Part shown: positions 52,406 through 59,817 of the stretch, in pieces | How the letters are laid out: the number at the start of each line of letters is the position of its first letter | How positions within the stretch are numbered: position 1 is the stretch's first letter | NCBI RefSeq assembly: GCF_003284975.1 | Contig: NZ_QMEU01000006.1 | Coordinates: 58,020 to 122,019, forward strand | From: Mycobacterium colombiense | GTDB taxonomy: Bacteria > Actinomycetota > Actinomycetes > Mycobacteriales > Mycobacteriaceae | Direction: 5' to 3' | DNA: 64,000 nucleotides | The notes under the pieces: model-generated | What the model was told of the DNA's origin: nothing | The model's database searches: none | What the model saw: only the letters and a program-made list of their open reading frames with translations | Made by a program: the position numbers and the translations under genes

Positions 52406-53164
52406 ATGACGGACAGCACGCCGAGCAATCTGCAGGTGGCGCTGGGCCGCAAGGCCCCGATTTTCGGCGGCTGGGTCACCGGCCCCACGGCGCTGGGCCC
52501 CGAGGAATTCGCCCGCGCCGGTTACGACTACGTCGGCTTCGATGCCCAACACGGCTATCTCGACGACGCCGGCATAGCCAACATCCTGCGCCGCACCGAG
52601 CACCTGCCCGTCGGCACCGTGGTGCGCCTGCCCAACGCCGACGCCGCACCGATCGGGCGGGTGCTGGACGCCGGCGCGGACGCCGTCGTCATCGCGATGA
52701 TCGAGTCGGCGGACCAGGCCGCCGCGGCGGTGGCCGCGACCCGGTACCCGCCGCGGGGGGTGCGCAGCTTCGGCCCGCTGCGCGCCAGCCTGGGGCACGA
52801 TCCCGCCGCCCACGAGTCGCGCGTCAGCGTGTTCGCGATGATCGAGACCGCGGCGGCGCTATCCGGCATCCACGAGATCTGCGCCGTCGAGGGCCTCACC
52901 GGAATCTACGTCGGCCCGGCCGATCTGGCCATCTCGCTGGGCGCCGGGGTGGTCGGCGCCACCCGGCATCCGGAGGTGCTGGACGCGATCGTGCGCGTCC
53001 ACCGGGCGGCGTCCGACGCGGGCCTGGTCACCGGCATCCACGCCGGGGACGGCAAGACGGGCCACGCCATGGCGCAGCTGGGATTCGGCATGATCACCCT
53101 GGCCGCCGAGTCGCAGGCGCTGCGCCGCGGGGCCGCCGAACACCTGCGCGAGGCGACGCAATGA
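52406..53164 (+). CDS. HpcH/HpaI-type class II aldolase
   Basis: 252 residues. TIM-barrel features: GYDYVGFDAQHGYLDD (catalytic His49), GTVVRLPNADAAPIGRVLDAGADAVVIAMIESADQA, metal-binding Glu in FAMIETAAAL and Asp in GIYVGPADLAISLG. The family splits 4-hydroxy-2-keto acids to pyruvate plus an aldehyde, a late step in ring degradation. It overlaps the following SnoaL gene by 4 bp. Confidence 0.87.
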   Translation: MTDSTPSNLQVALGRKAPIFGGWVTGPTALGPEEFARAGYDYVGFDAQHGYLDDAGIANILRRTEHLPVGTVVRLPNADAAPIGRVLDAGADAVVIAMIESADQAAAAVAATRYPPRGVRSFGPLRASLGHDPAAHESRVSVFAMIETAAALSGIHEICAVEGLTGIYVGPADLAISLGAGVVGATRHPEVLDAIVRVHRAASDAGLVTGIHAGDGKTGHAMAQLGFGMITLAAESQALRRGAAEHLREATQ

Positions 53165-53562
53165 CCCACGACGACCACGCCGCGATCCGTGAGCTGCTCG
53201 CCGGCTACGCCCTGGCACTCGACGCCGGCGACGTCGAGGAGTGCGTGCAGCTGTTCGCGTCCGATGGCGAATTCCTGGTCTACGGCAGGACCTTTGCCGG
53301 TCGTGCCGACATCGCGGGCATGTTCCACGAGGCGGCCCGCGGCCTGCACCTGACCGGAAGCGCGCGCATCGAGGTCGACGGGCAGCGCGCCACCGCCCGA
53401 TCGCAGGTGCTGTTCGTCCGCGCCGGCGACCTGCAACTGCGGCCCGCCCTCTACGACGACGAGCTGACCCGCATCGACGGGCGGTGGCGCTTCGCGCGGC
53501 GCCGTTGCCGCTTCGTCACGAGCGCCGGGCTGGCCAACAGCCCCGAGGTGAGCCCAGCATGA
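53161..53562 (+). CDS. SnoaL-like (NTF2-fold) protein
   Basis: 133 residues: AAIRELLAGYALALDAGDVEECVQLFASDGEFLVYGRTFAGRADIAGMFHEAARGLHLTGSARIEVDGQRATARSQVLFVRAGD is typical of SnoaL_4 proteins, which include ring-hydroxylating dioxygenase small subunits, dehydratases and isomerases. No large subunit is nearby, so a dehydratase or isomerase role is more likely. It overlaps both neighbours by 4 bp (ATGA). Confidence 0.82.
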   Translation: MTHDDHAAIRELLAGYALALDAGDVEECVQLFASDGEFLVYGRTFAGRADIAGMFHEAARGLHLTGSARIEVDGQRATARSQVLFVRAGDLQLRPALYDDELTRIDGRWRFARRRCRFVTSAGLANSPEVSPA

Positions 53563-54287
53563 AGGAACGCGTCGCACTGGTGACCGGCGCCGCCGGCGGG
53601 CAGGGCTGGGCCATCGCGAAACGCCTGCGCGACAAGGGCTTCGCGGTGGCCGCCTGCGACCGCCGGGCCGACGAACTGCGCGCCACGGTCGGCGACGCGG
53701 GCGACGACGGAGTCATCGCCGTCCAACTCGACGTCACCTCGCCCGAGCAGTGGGACTCCGCCGTGACGGAGGCCGTCGGCCGGTTGGGTTCGCTGAGCAC
53801 GCTGGTCAACTGCGCCGGCGTGCTGCACCGGGCACCGTTGAGCGAGGAGACGGCCGAAGGCTTCGAAAACGCCTGGCGCGTAAACTGTCTGGGCCCATTC
53901 CTGGGGATGCGCGCGGCGCTGCAACACCTGCGCGAGGCGCCGAACGCGTCGGTCGTCAACATCTGCAGCACCGGCGCCATCCGGCCCTTCCCGCAGCACG
54001 CCGCGTACGGGTCGTCGAAGTGGGCCCTGCGCGGGCTGACCCAGACCGTCGCGGCCGAACTCGCGCCCGCCGGCATCCGGGTCAACGCCGTCTTCCCCGG
54101 GCCCATCGCCACGACGATGCTCGACGAGGCCACCCAGACGCGGCTGGCCGCGGCGTCGATGTTCGGCCGGATCGGCGAGGCCGATGAGGTCGCCGACGCC
54201 GTCGCCTTCTTGGTCTCCGACGAGGCGTCGTTCATCACCGGCTCCGAACTGGTCATCGACGGTGGCCAATGCCTGCAGATCCAATGA
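53559..54287 (+). CDS. short-chain dehydrogenase/reductase
   Basis: 242 residues. NAD motif TGAAGGQGWAIAKRL (9-23), NCAGVLHRAPL, catalytic Ser in VNICSTGAIRPF and Tyr/Lys in YGSSKWALRG, with the C-terminal ASFITGSELVIDGGQ. Classical SDR, probably oxidising a hydroxyl to a ketone before the Baeyer-Villiger step. ATGA overlaps join it to the SnoaL gene upstream and the flavin monooxygenase downstream. Confidence 0.88.
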   Translation: MKERVALVTGAAGGQGWAIAKRLRDKGFAVAACDRRADELRATVGDAGDDGVIAVQLDVTSPEQWDSAVTEAVGRLGSLSTLVNCAGVLHRAPLSEETAEGFENAWRVNCLGPFLGMRAALQHLREAPNASVVNICSTGAIRPFPQHAAYGSSKWALRGLTQTVAAELAPAGIRVNAVFPGPIATTMLDEATQTRLAAASMFGRIGEADEVADAVAFLVSDEASFITGSELVIDGGQCLQIQ

Positions 54288-55789
54288 GCGACATCTCGAT
54301 CGGCATCATCGGCGCCGGCCCCGGTGGGCTGGCGCTGGGGATCATGCTGTCGCGCGCGGGCTTTGACAACTTCACCATCTTCGACCGCGAGGACGGGGTC
54401 GGGGGCACCTGGCGGATCAACACCTATCCGGGACTGGCCTGCGACGTCAAATCGCACCTCTACTCCTACTCGTTCGACCTGAACGCCGACTGGTCGAGGC
54501 TATGGTCGGGGCAGCCCGAGATCCTCGACTACTTCCAGCGCTGCGCCCACAAGTACGGATTGCGGCCGCACCTGCGGCTGCGCACCGAAATCAAGGCGGC
54601 GCAATGGCATTCGGACACCCAACAGTGGTTCCTGACCACCGCAGACGGCGACCAGCACCACTTCGACGTGGTGGTGTCGGCCGTCGGCCTGTTCACCCGG
54701 CCACTGCTGCCCGACCTCGTCGAACAAGAGCCGTTCACCGGGACCGTGATGCACTCGGCGCGCTGGGATCACTCGATCCCGTTGCAAGGCAAGCGGATCG
54801 CGGTGCTGGGCACCGGGTCGACGGCTTCCCAGCTGATCCCCGAGCTGGCCAAGGTCGCCGACACGGTGTACTCCGTGCAGCGCTCGCCGACCTGGATCTT
54901 GCCGAAGCCCGACCGGCACTACACGCCGCGGGAGCGCTGGGTGTTCGCGCACCTGCCGTTCGCCAAGAGGCTCTACCGGACCCGGCTGTGGCTGCGCAGC
55001 GAATCCAACATCGCGGTGATCGAGCACGGCAGCGAAAAGACCGAACAGTTCAAGGCCGTCGCGCTGGGGCTGCTGGAAAAGACCGTCGACGACGAGGACT
55101 TGCGCCGCAAGCTCACACCGGAACACCCGATGGGCTGCAAGCGGCTGGTGTTCTCCTCGGATTACCTGCCCGCGCTGACCCGGCCCAACGTCGAGGTGGT
55201 GACCAGCCCGGCGCGCTACCTGCGCAGGCGCTCCCTGGTCACCGAAGACGGCACCGAACGCGAGGTCGACGTGGTGGTCTGTGCCACCGGGTACGCCGCG
55301 GCCGACTACCTCGCCGAGCTGGACGTGTCCGGTGAACACGGAATCACCCTGCGGGACGTGTGGCGCGACGGGGCGCACGCCTACCTCGGCATGGCCGTGC
55401 CGGGCTTCCCCAACTTCTTCATGCTGTACGGTCCGAACACCAACGTCGGCTCCAACAGCGTCATCTTCATCCTCGAGGCGCAGGCGCGCTACATCGTGCG
55501 GGCGCTGAAGTATTTGCGGCGCCGGGGCAGGCGTTACATCGCGGTGCGACCCGCCGCGCTGGCCGACTTCGTCGCCAAGATCGATCGATGGATGGTGGGC
55601 ACCGTCTGGACCACCCAGTGCAGCAACTACTTTCGGGCCCCCAACGGGCGGGTGGTCACCCAGTGGCCGCGCAGCGCCCGGGCCTTCTGGGGCATGACGC
55701 GCAGGTTCAGGCCGGCCGACTTCCGCTTCACCCCGCCCGCCGCCTCGGAGCCGGAGGTGTTCACCGTGCCCGAGCGGGGCGCCCGATGA
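54284..55789 (+). CDS. flavin monooxygenase, Baeyer-Villiger type
   Basis: 501 residues. FAD motif GIIGAGPGGLALGIM (8-22), NADPH motif IAVLGTGSTASQ (172-183), and between them the BVMO fingerprint F-x-G-x3-H-x3-W-D at 151-162 (FTGTVMHSARWD). ATGYAAADY marks the C-terminal part. It should insert oxygen next to a ketone to give an ester or lactone. The C-terminal region (RRRGRRYIAVRPAALADF) is basic. Start overlaps the SDR stop by 4 bp. Confidence 0.9.
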   Translation: MSDISIGIIGAGPGGLALGIMLSRAGFDNFTIFDREDGVGGTWRINTYPGLACDVKSHLYSYSFDLNADWSRLWSGQPEILDYFQRCAHKYGLRPHLRLRTEIKAAQWHSDTQQWFLTTADGDQHHFDVVVSAVGLFTRPLLPDLVEQEPFTGTVMHSARWDHSIPLQGKRIAVLGTGSTASQLIPELAKVADTVYSVQRSPTWILPKPDRHYTPRERWVFAHLPFAKRLYRTRLWLRSESNIAVIEHGSEKTEQFKAVALGLLEKTVDDEDLRRKLTPEHPMGCKRLVFSSDYLPALTRPNVEVVTSPARYLRRRSLVTEDGTEREVDVVVCATGYAAADYLAELDVSGEHGITLRDVWRDGAHAYLGMAVPGFPNFFMLYGPNTNVGSNSVIFILEAQARYIVRALKYLRRRGRRYIAVRPAALADFVAKIDRWMVGTVWTTQCSNYFRAPNGRVVTQWPRSARAFWGMTRRFRPADFRFTPPAASEPEVFTVPERGAR

Positions 55790-56712
55790 CCAAGCTGGAC
55801 GGCGCCGACCGCCTCGATCCCGCACTGCGTGACGTCGCGACGACCCGGACCGACTTCTCGTTGGCCGCAATCGAACTCATCCGCACACCGTTCAACGAGC
55901 GCCGCCGCCTGGCCGCCGAGCAGACCGACGCACCCGGGATCCGGATCGGCGAGGACAACGCGGCCGGCGTGCGGGTGCGCATCTACCGCGGCGGGCCCGC
56001 CGACCGGGCACCGGTGGTGGTGTACTGCCACGCCGGCGGCTTCGCGCTGGGCAACCTGGACACCGATCATCGCCAGTGCGTCGAGCTTTCGCGTCGCGGC
56101 CGGTGCACGGTGGTTTCGGTGGACTACCGGCTGGCGCCCGAACACCCCTATCCCGCCGCGCTGCAGGACGCCGACACGGTCGTGCGGTGGGTCGCCGCAA
56201 ACGCGGACACACTCGGCGTCGATCCGGCGCGGTTGGCGGTCGCCGGCAGCAGCGCCGGCGCCACCCTGGCCGCATGCCTGGCGCAGCGCGCCGCCGACGG
56301 GGCACTGCCGCCGGTGGCCTTCCAGTTGCTGCACCAACCGGTGCTCGACGACCGGGCCACCGGATCGAAGGCGGAATTTCGCACCAGCCCGGCGTTCGAC
56401 GGCGAGGCCGCCGAGCTGATGTGGGGCTACTACCTGGGACCGGCGGCCGCATCGGCATCCACGGTGCCCGCGCGCCGAGGCGAATTTTCCGGGCTGCCAC
56501 CGGCTTTGATCACCTGCGCCGAAATCGACCCGTTCCGCGACGAGGCGATCGACTACGCGCTGCGGTTGCTGCGCGCCGGAGTCTCGACCGAGCTGCACGT
56601 CTTCGCCCGCTCCTGCCACGGCTTCGATTCGCTGCTGCCCGAGTGGCCGGCCTCGCAACGGTTGTTCGCGCTGCAAGGTGATGCCCTGTCCAGCGCGTTA
56701 CACGGCGACTAA
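55786..56712 (+). CDS. HSL-family alpha/beta-hydrolase (esterase/lactonase)
   Basis: 308 residues. The HSL oxyanion motif appears as HAGGFALG (usual HGGGF), then SVDYRLAPEHPYPAAL, nucleophile Ser in AGSSAGATLAA, acid in CAEIDPFRDEA and His in RSCHGFDSLLP. It hydrolyses esters and could open the product of the upstream monooxygenase. It is the last gene of the operon; its TAA directly abuts the adhE1 stop on the other strand. Confidence 0.88.
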   Translation: MTKLDGADRLDPALRDVATTRTDFSLAAIELIRTPFNERRRLAAEQTDAPGIRIGEDNAAGVRVRIYRGGPADRAPVVVYCHAGGFALGNLDTDHRQCVELSRRGRCTVVSVDYRLAPEHPYPAALQDADTVVRWVAANADTLGVDPARLAVAGSSAGATLAACLAQRAADGALPPVAFQLLHQPVLDDRATGSKAEFRTSPAFDGEAAELMWGYYLGPAAASASTVPARRGEFSGLPPALITCAEIDPFRDEAIDYALRLLRAGVSTELHVFARSCHGFDSLLPEWPASQRLFALQGDALSSALHGD

Positions 56713-57837
56713 CTACCCGTCGAATCGGATCAGCTGCCGCACGGCCGTGCCGTCGGCCAGATTGTCCATCGCCGCGTTGATGTCCTCCAACGCGATCGTC
56801 GAGGACACCAGCGATTCCACCGGCAGCCGGCCCGCCTGCCACAACTCGACAAACCGGGGGATGTCGCGGCTGGGCACCGCCGAGCCGAGGTAACTGCCGA
56901 TCAACGACCGGCCCTCGGCGACAAAACCCAACGGCGACACGCTGATTCGTGCCGACGGCGGCGGCAGCCCCACGGTGATGGTGCGCCCGCCGGGTGCGGT
57001 CAAGCCGATCGCGGTCTCCAGCGCGGCGGGATGGCCGACGGCCTCGACGACCACCGCCGCCTTAACCCCGGCCTCGGCGGCCTGCTGCGGTGTGTAGGTG
57101 TCGTGGGCGCCCAGGCGGCGGGCGGCGGCCAGCTTCTCCGGCAACTGGTCGACGGCGACCACCCGTACGTCGTCGTAGGTCAGCGCGGTGAGCAGCGCCG
57201 CCATCCCGACCCCGCCGAGCCCGACGACGGCGACCGCCTGGCCCGGCCGCGGATGCCCCACGTTCAGCACCGCGCCACCCCCGGTGAGCACTGCGCAGCC
57301 CAGCAGCGCCGCGACATCGGGCGGCACGTCGGACGGCACCGGGACCGCGCTGGCCCGATTGACCACCGCATGCGTCGCGAAACCCGAGACCCCGAGGTGG
57401 TGATACACCGGGTGCCCGGCCCGGCTGAGCCGAATGTCGCCGCCGAGCAAGGTGCCGGCGCCATTGGCCGCGCTGCCCGGTTCACACGGCGTCAGGCCCT
57501 GGGTCGCGCACGCCGCGCAATGACCGCACCGCGGCAGGAACACCAGCACGACCCGCTGGCCCACGGCCAGGTCGGCCCCGCCTGATAGCGCGCCGTCACC
57601 GATCTGTTCGACGATCCCGGCGGCCTCGTGGCCGAGCAGCATCGGCACCGGCCGCACCCGGTTGCCGTCGACCACCGACAGGTCGGAGTGGCAGATGCCG
57701 GCGGCCTCGATGCGGACCAGGACTTCGTCGCGGCCCGGGGGCGCGAGGTCGAGGTCGGTGATGGCGATCGGCCGCGACTGTGCGTAGGGCCGGGGTGACC
57801 CGATGTGCTCCAGGACCGCGCCCCGAATTCCGGACAT
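56713..57837 (-). CDS. adhE1: zinc-type alcohol dehydrogenase AdhE1 (Rv0162c-like)
   Basis: 374 residues. Catalytic zinc ligands Cys in AAGICHSDLS and His-Glu in MLLGHEAAGIV; structural zinc Cys in PRCGHCAACATQGLTPC; NAD motif AVVGLGGVGMAALL. Zinc-type class III-like dehydrogenase of unknown alcohol. It matches Rv0162c in place. Its ATG is only 14 bp from the start of the divergent thioesterase gene, so the two promoters must overlap or lie inside the neighbouring gene. Confidence 0.88.
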   Translation of the reverse strand: MSGIRGAVLEHIGSPRPYAQSRPIAITDLDLAPPGRDEVLVRIEAAGICHSDLSVVDGNRVRPVPMLLGHEAAGIVEQIGDGALSGGADLAVGQRVVLVFLPRCGHCAACATQGLTPCEPGSAANGAGTLLGGDIRLSRAGHPVYHHLGVSGFATHAVVNRASAVPVPSDVPPDVAALLGCAVLTGGGAVLNVGHPRPGQAVAVVGLGGVGMAALLTALTYDDVRVVAVDQLPEKLAAARRLGAHDTYTPQQAAEAGVKAAVVVEAVGHPAALETAIGLTAPGGRTITVGLPPPSARISVSPLGFVAEGRSLIGSYLGSAVPSRDIPRFVELWQAGRLPVESLVSSTIALEDINAAMDNLADGTAVRQLIRFDG

Positions 57838-57851
57838 GCTGGAATACAACC

Positions 57852-58334
57852 ATGGCGTCGGCTTCCGTAGTTCCGCCCGCACCCGACGGGCTGACCAGCA
57901 ACGACTTTCCGGTGCTGTGGCCGGTCGGGACCCGGTGGGCCGACAACGACATGTTCGGCCACCTCAACAACGCCGTGTACTACCAACTCTTCGACACCGC
58001 GATCAACGCCTGGATCAACACCAGCACCGGGCTGGACCCGCTCACCACGCCCGCGCTGGGCATCGTCGCCGAATCGGGCTGCCGCTACTTCTCCGAACTG
58101 CATTTCCCCCAGCACCTCGTGGTGGGCCTGGCCGTCGCCCGGCTGGGTCGCAGCAGCGTCACCTACCGGCTGGGCGTGTTCCGCGCCGAGAACGGGCCGG
58201 CGCAGGATCAGGCGCGGCCGATCACCGCGCTGGGGCACTGGGTGCACGTCTACGTCGACCGGGAAACCCGCAAATCCGCCCCCATTCCCGACGCCGTCCG
58301 CGCGCTGCTGGCGACGGCCACCGTAGACCAATAG
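57852..58334 (+). CDS. 4HBT-type acyl-CoA thioesterase (Rv0163-like)
   Basis: 160 residues. The 4-hydroxybenzoyl-CoA thioesterase pattern is VLWPVGTRWADNDMFGHLNNAVYYQLFDTAINAWI, where the Asp of WADNDMFGHLNN is the catalytic carboxylate position. Hotdog fold, probably a homotetramer or dimer. It sits directly opposite adhE1 and is followed by the TB18.5-like gene after 31 bp, as in Rv0163-Rv0164. Confidence 0.88.
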   Translation: MASASVVPPAPDGLTSNDFPVLWPVGTRWADNDMFGHLNNAVYYQLFDTAINAWINTSTGLDPLTTPALGIVAESGCRYFSELHFPQHLVVGLAVARLGRSSVTYRLGVFRAENGPAQDQARPITALGHWVHVYVDRETRKSAPIPDAVRALLATATVDQ

Positions 58335-58365
58335 GGGCCCGGTACGCCCCCGATATGCTTCGCGC

Positions 58366-58806
58366 ATGCCCGTGATGAGCAAGACCGTCGAAGTGGACGC
58401 CGACGCCGCGTTGATCATGAAGATCGTCGGCGACTTCGAGGCCTACCCGCAGTGGAACGAGGAGATCAAGGGCCTCTGGGTGCTGGCCCGCTACGACGAC
58501 GGGCGCCCCAGCCAGCTGCGGCTCGACACCGATTACCAAGGCATGCAGAGCATGTTCATCCAGGCCGTGTACTACCCGGGGGAAAACCAGATCCAGACCG
58601 TCCTGCAGCAGGGCGACCTGTTCACCAAGCAGGAACAGTTGTTCTCGGTGGTGTCGCTGGGCGCCTCGAGCCTGCTGACCGTGGACCTCGACGTCGAAAC
58701 CTCGATGCCGGTCCCGGCGCCCATGGTGAAGCAACTCCTCAACAACGTGCTGGACCACCTGGCCGAAAGCCTCAAGCAGCGCGCCGAGCAGCTGGCCGAG
58801 AGCTAA
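58366..58806 (+). CDS. TB18.5: SRPBCC protein TB18.5 (Rv0164-like)
   Basis: 146 residues: SKTVEVDADAALIMKIVGDFEAYPQWNEEIKGLWVLARYDDGRPSQLRLDTDYQGMQSMFIQAVYY matches the START/polyketide-cyclase fold of M. tuberculosis TB18.5, an abundant antigen of unknown function. The C-terminal helix MVKQLLNNVLDHLAESLKQRAEQLAES closes the cavity. TATGCT at 58354-58359, seven bases before the ATG, could be the -10 box of a leaderless transcript. Confidence 0.85.
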   Translation: MPVMSKTVEVDADAALIMKIVGDFEAYPQWNEEIKGLWVLARYDDGRPSQLRLDTDYQGMQSMFIQAVYYPGENQIQTVLQQGDLFTKQEQLFSVVSLGASSLLTVDLDVETSMPVPAPMVKQLLNNVLDHLAESLKQRAEQLAES

Positions 58807-58829
58807 CCGCCGCGACAGCCCGTTCTCGC

Positions 58830-58889
58830 CGCGAGCGTAAGCCCACTGCGCAGAGGCGCCGCCGAATTCGCGCTGTCCTTACGCTCGCG
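58830..58889. terminator. long hairpin between convergent TB18.5 and mce1R
   Basis: CGCGAGCGTAAG (58830-58841) and CTTACGCTCGCG (58878-58889) are perfect 12-bp complements with a 36-base loop. It sits between two stop codons only 87 bp apart, so it can end transcripts from both sides. It may also be a dispersed repeat. Confidence 0.6.
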
Positions 58890-58893
58890 ACCG

Positions 58894-59646
58894 TCAGGAA
58901 GCGCTGCGACCCGATGACGCTGACCCGCTTCGCCCGGCTTCGCCGCGCTCGCGATCAGCGCTGAGCCCGGTGCGGTCGCGCATCTCGGTCAGCCGGGTCG
59001 CCGCATCGGTGAACTGCCACACGGTGTGCTCGATCACCGCGGCGGTGTCGCGCCGGCGCAGCGCGGCGATCAGCTTGCGGTGGTTGTCCACCGCGGCCTC
59101 ACCCCACTGCGGGTCGGCCGCGTAGACCAGCACCGGCATGTAGCGCGCGGCGTTGAGCAGGAACCAGGCCAGCTTGATCCGGCCGCTCGCCTGGTTGAAG
59201 ACGCGGTGGAACGCGAACTCGATGCCGGCGATGGTTTCGGCGTCGCCGGACCCGACGGCGGTGGCGAGCGAGTCGTTGATCCGGTCCAGCTCGTCGATCT
59301 CGGCGTCAGTGATGTGGTCAGTGGCCGCCGCCGCCAGCTCGCGGGCGATCGATGCCTGCAGCCAGAAGATGTCCTCGATGTCCTGGCGGGTCAACGGCAG
59401 CACGACGTGGCCACGGTGCGGTTCGAGCTGCACCATGCCCTCGCCGCGCAGCTTGAGCAGGGCTTCACGCACCGGGGTGACGCTGACCCCGAGCTGGGCC
59501 GCGGTCTCGTCGAGCCGGATGAACGTCCCCGGCCGCAGCGAGCCGGACATGATCGCCGCTCGCAGACGCCCGGCCACCTCGTCGGACAACTGCGCCCGGC
59601 GCAGCGGCCGCCGACTCCTCGGCTGCATGGACATCGGTGCGTTCAC
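58894..59646 (-). CDS. mce1R: GntR/FadR-family repressor Mce1R (Rv0165c-like)
   Basis: 250 residues. Winged helix: LSDEVAGRLRAAIMSGSLRPGTFIRLDETAAQLGVSVTPVREALLKLRGEGMVQLEPHRGHVVLPLTRQDIEDIF; then an FCD-type helical effector domain with the His/Asp metal site region (IAGIEFAFHRVFNQASG, DNHRKLIAALRRRD). It diverges from fadD5 and is the known repressor of the mce1 operon in M. tuberculosis. The tail GEAGRSGSASSGRSAS is low-complexity. The GTG 59646 start is uncertain; ATG 59634 and 59628 are alternatives. Confidence 0.87.
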   Translation of the reverse strand: MNAPMSMQPRSRRPLRRAQLSDEVAGRLRAAIMSGSLRPGTFIRLDETAAQLGVSVTPVREALLKLRGEGMVQLEPHRGHVVLPLTRQDIEDIFWLQASIARELAAAATDHITDAEIDELDRINDSLATAVGSGDAETIAGIEFAFHRVFNQASGRIKLAWFLLNAARYMPVLVYAADPQWGEAAVDNHRKLIAALRRRDTAAVIEHTVWQFTDAATRLTEMRDRTGLSADRERGEAGRSGSASSGRSAS

Positions 59647-59737
59647 GGGGGCTGCCAGCGCTTTCGTGGGCTTGGCGGGACGGGGTTTAAGTTTTGACGG
59701 GTGTTAACGGGGTCTTGTCAGTGGATCGTCAACGCCA

Positions 59738-59759
59738 TAGTGTGACCCACACAACACTA
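59738..59759. promoter_or_regulatory. candidate Mce1R operator upstream of fadD5
   Basis: TAGTGT ... ACACTA are perfect 6-bp arms around a 10-base centre, and GTGTG-ACC-CACAC (59740-59752) is a second perfect palindrome within. It lies 58 bp before the fadD5 start, in the AT-richer part of the mce1R-fadD5 gap. Confidence 0.5.
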
Positions 59760-59817
59760 AGTTTTATCAAATATCAACCTGGCGCAAGCGGTGCGCGAGT
59801 GAAGGGAAGTGTTGAGT

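Noticed and set aside
53161..53562. SnoaL-like protein as a ring-hydroxylating dioxygenase small subunit
   Set aside because: No Rieske large-subunit gene is present in the cluster, so a dioxygenase role is unsupported.
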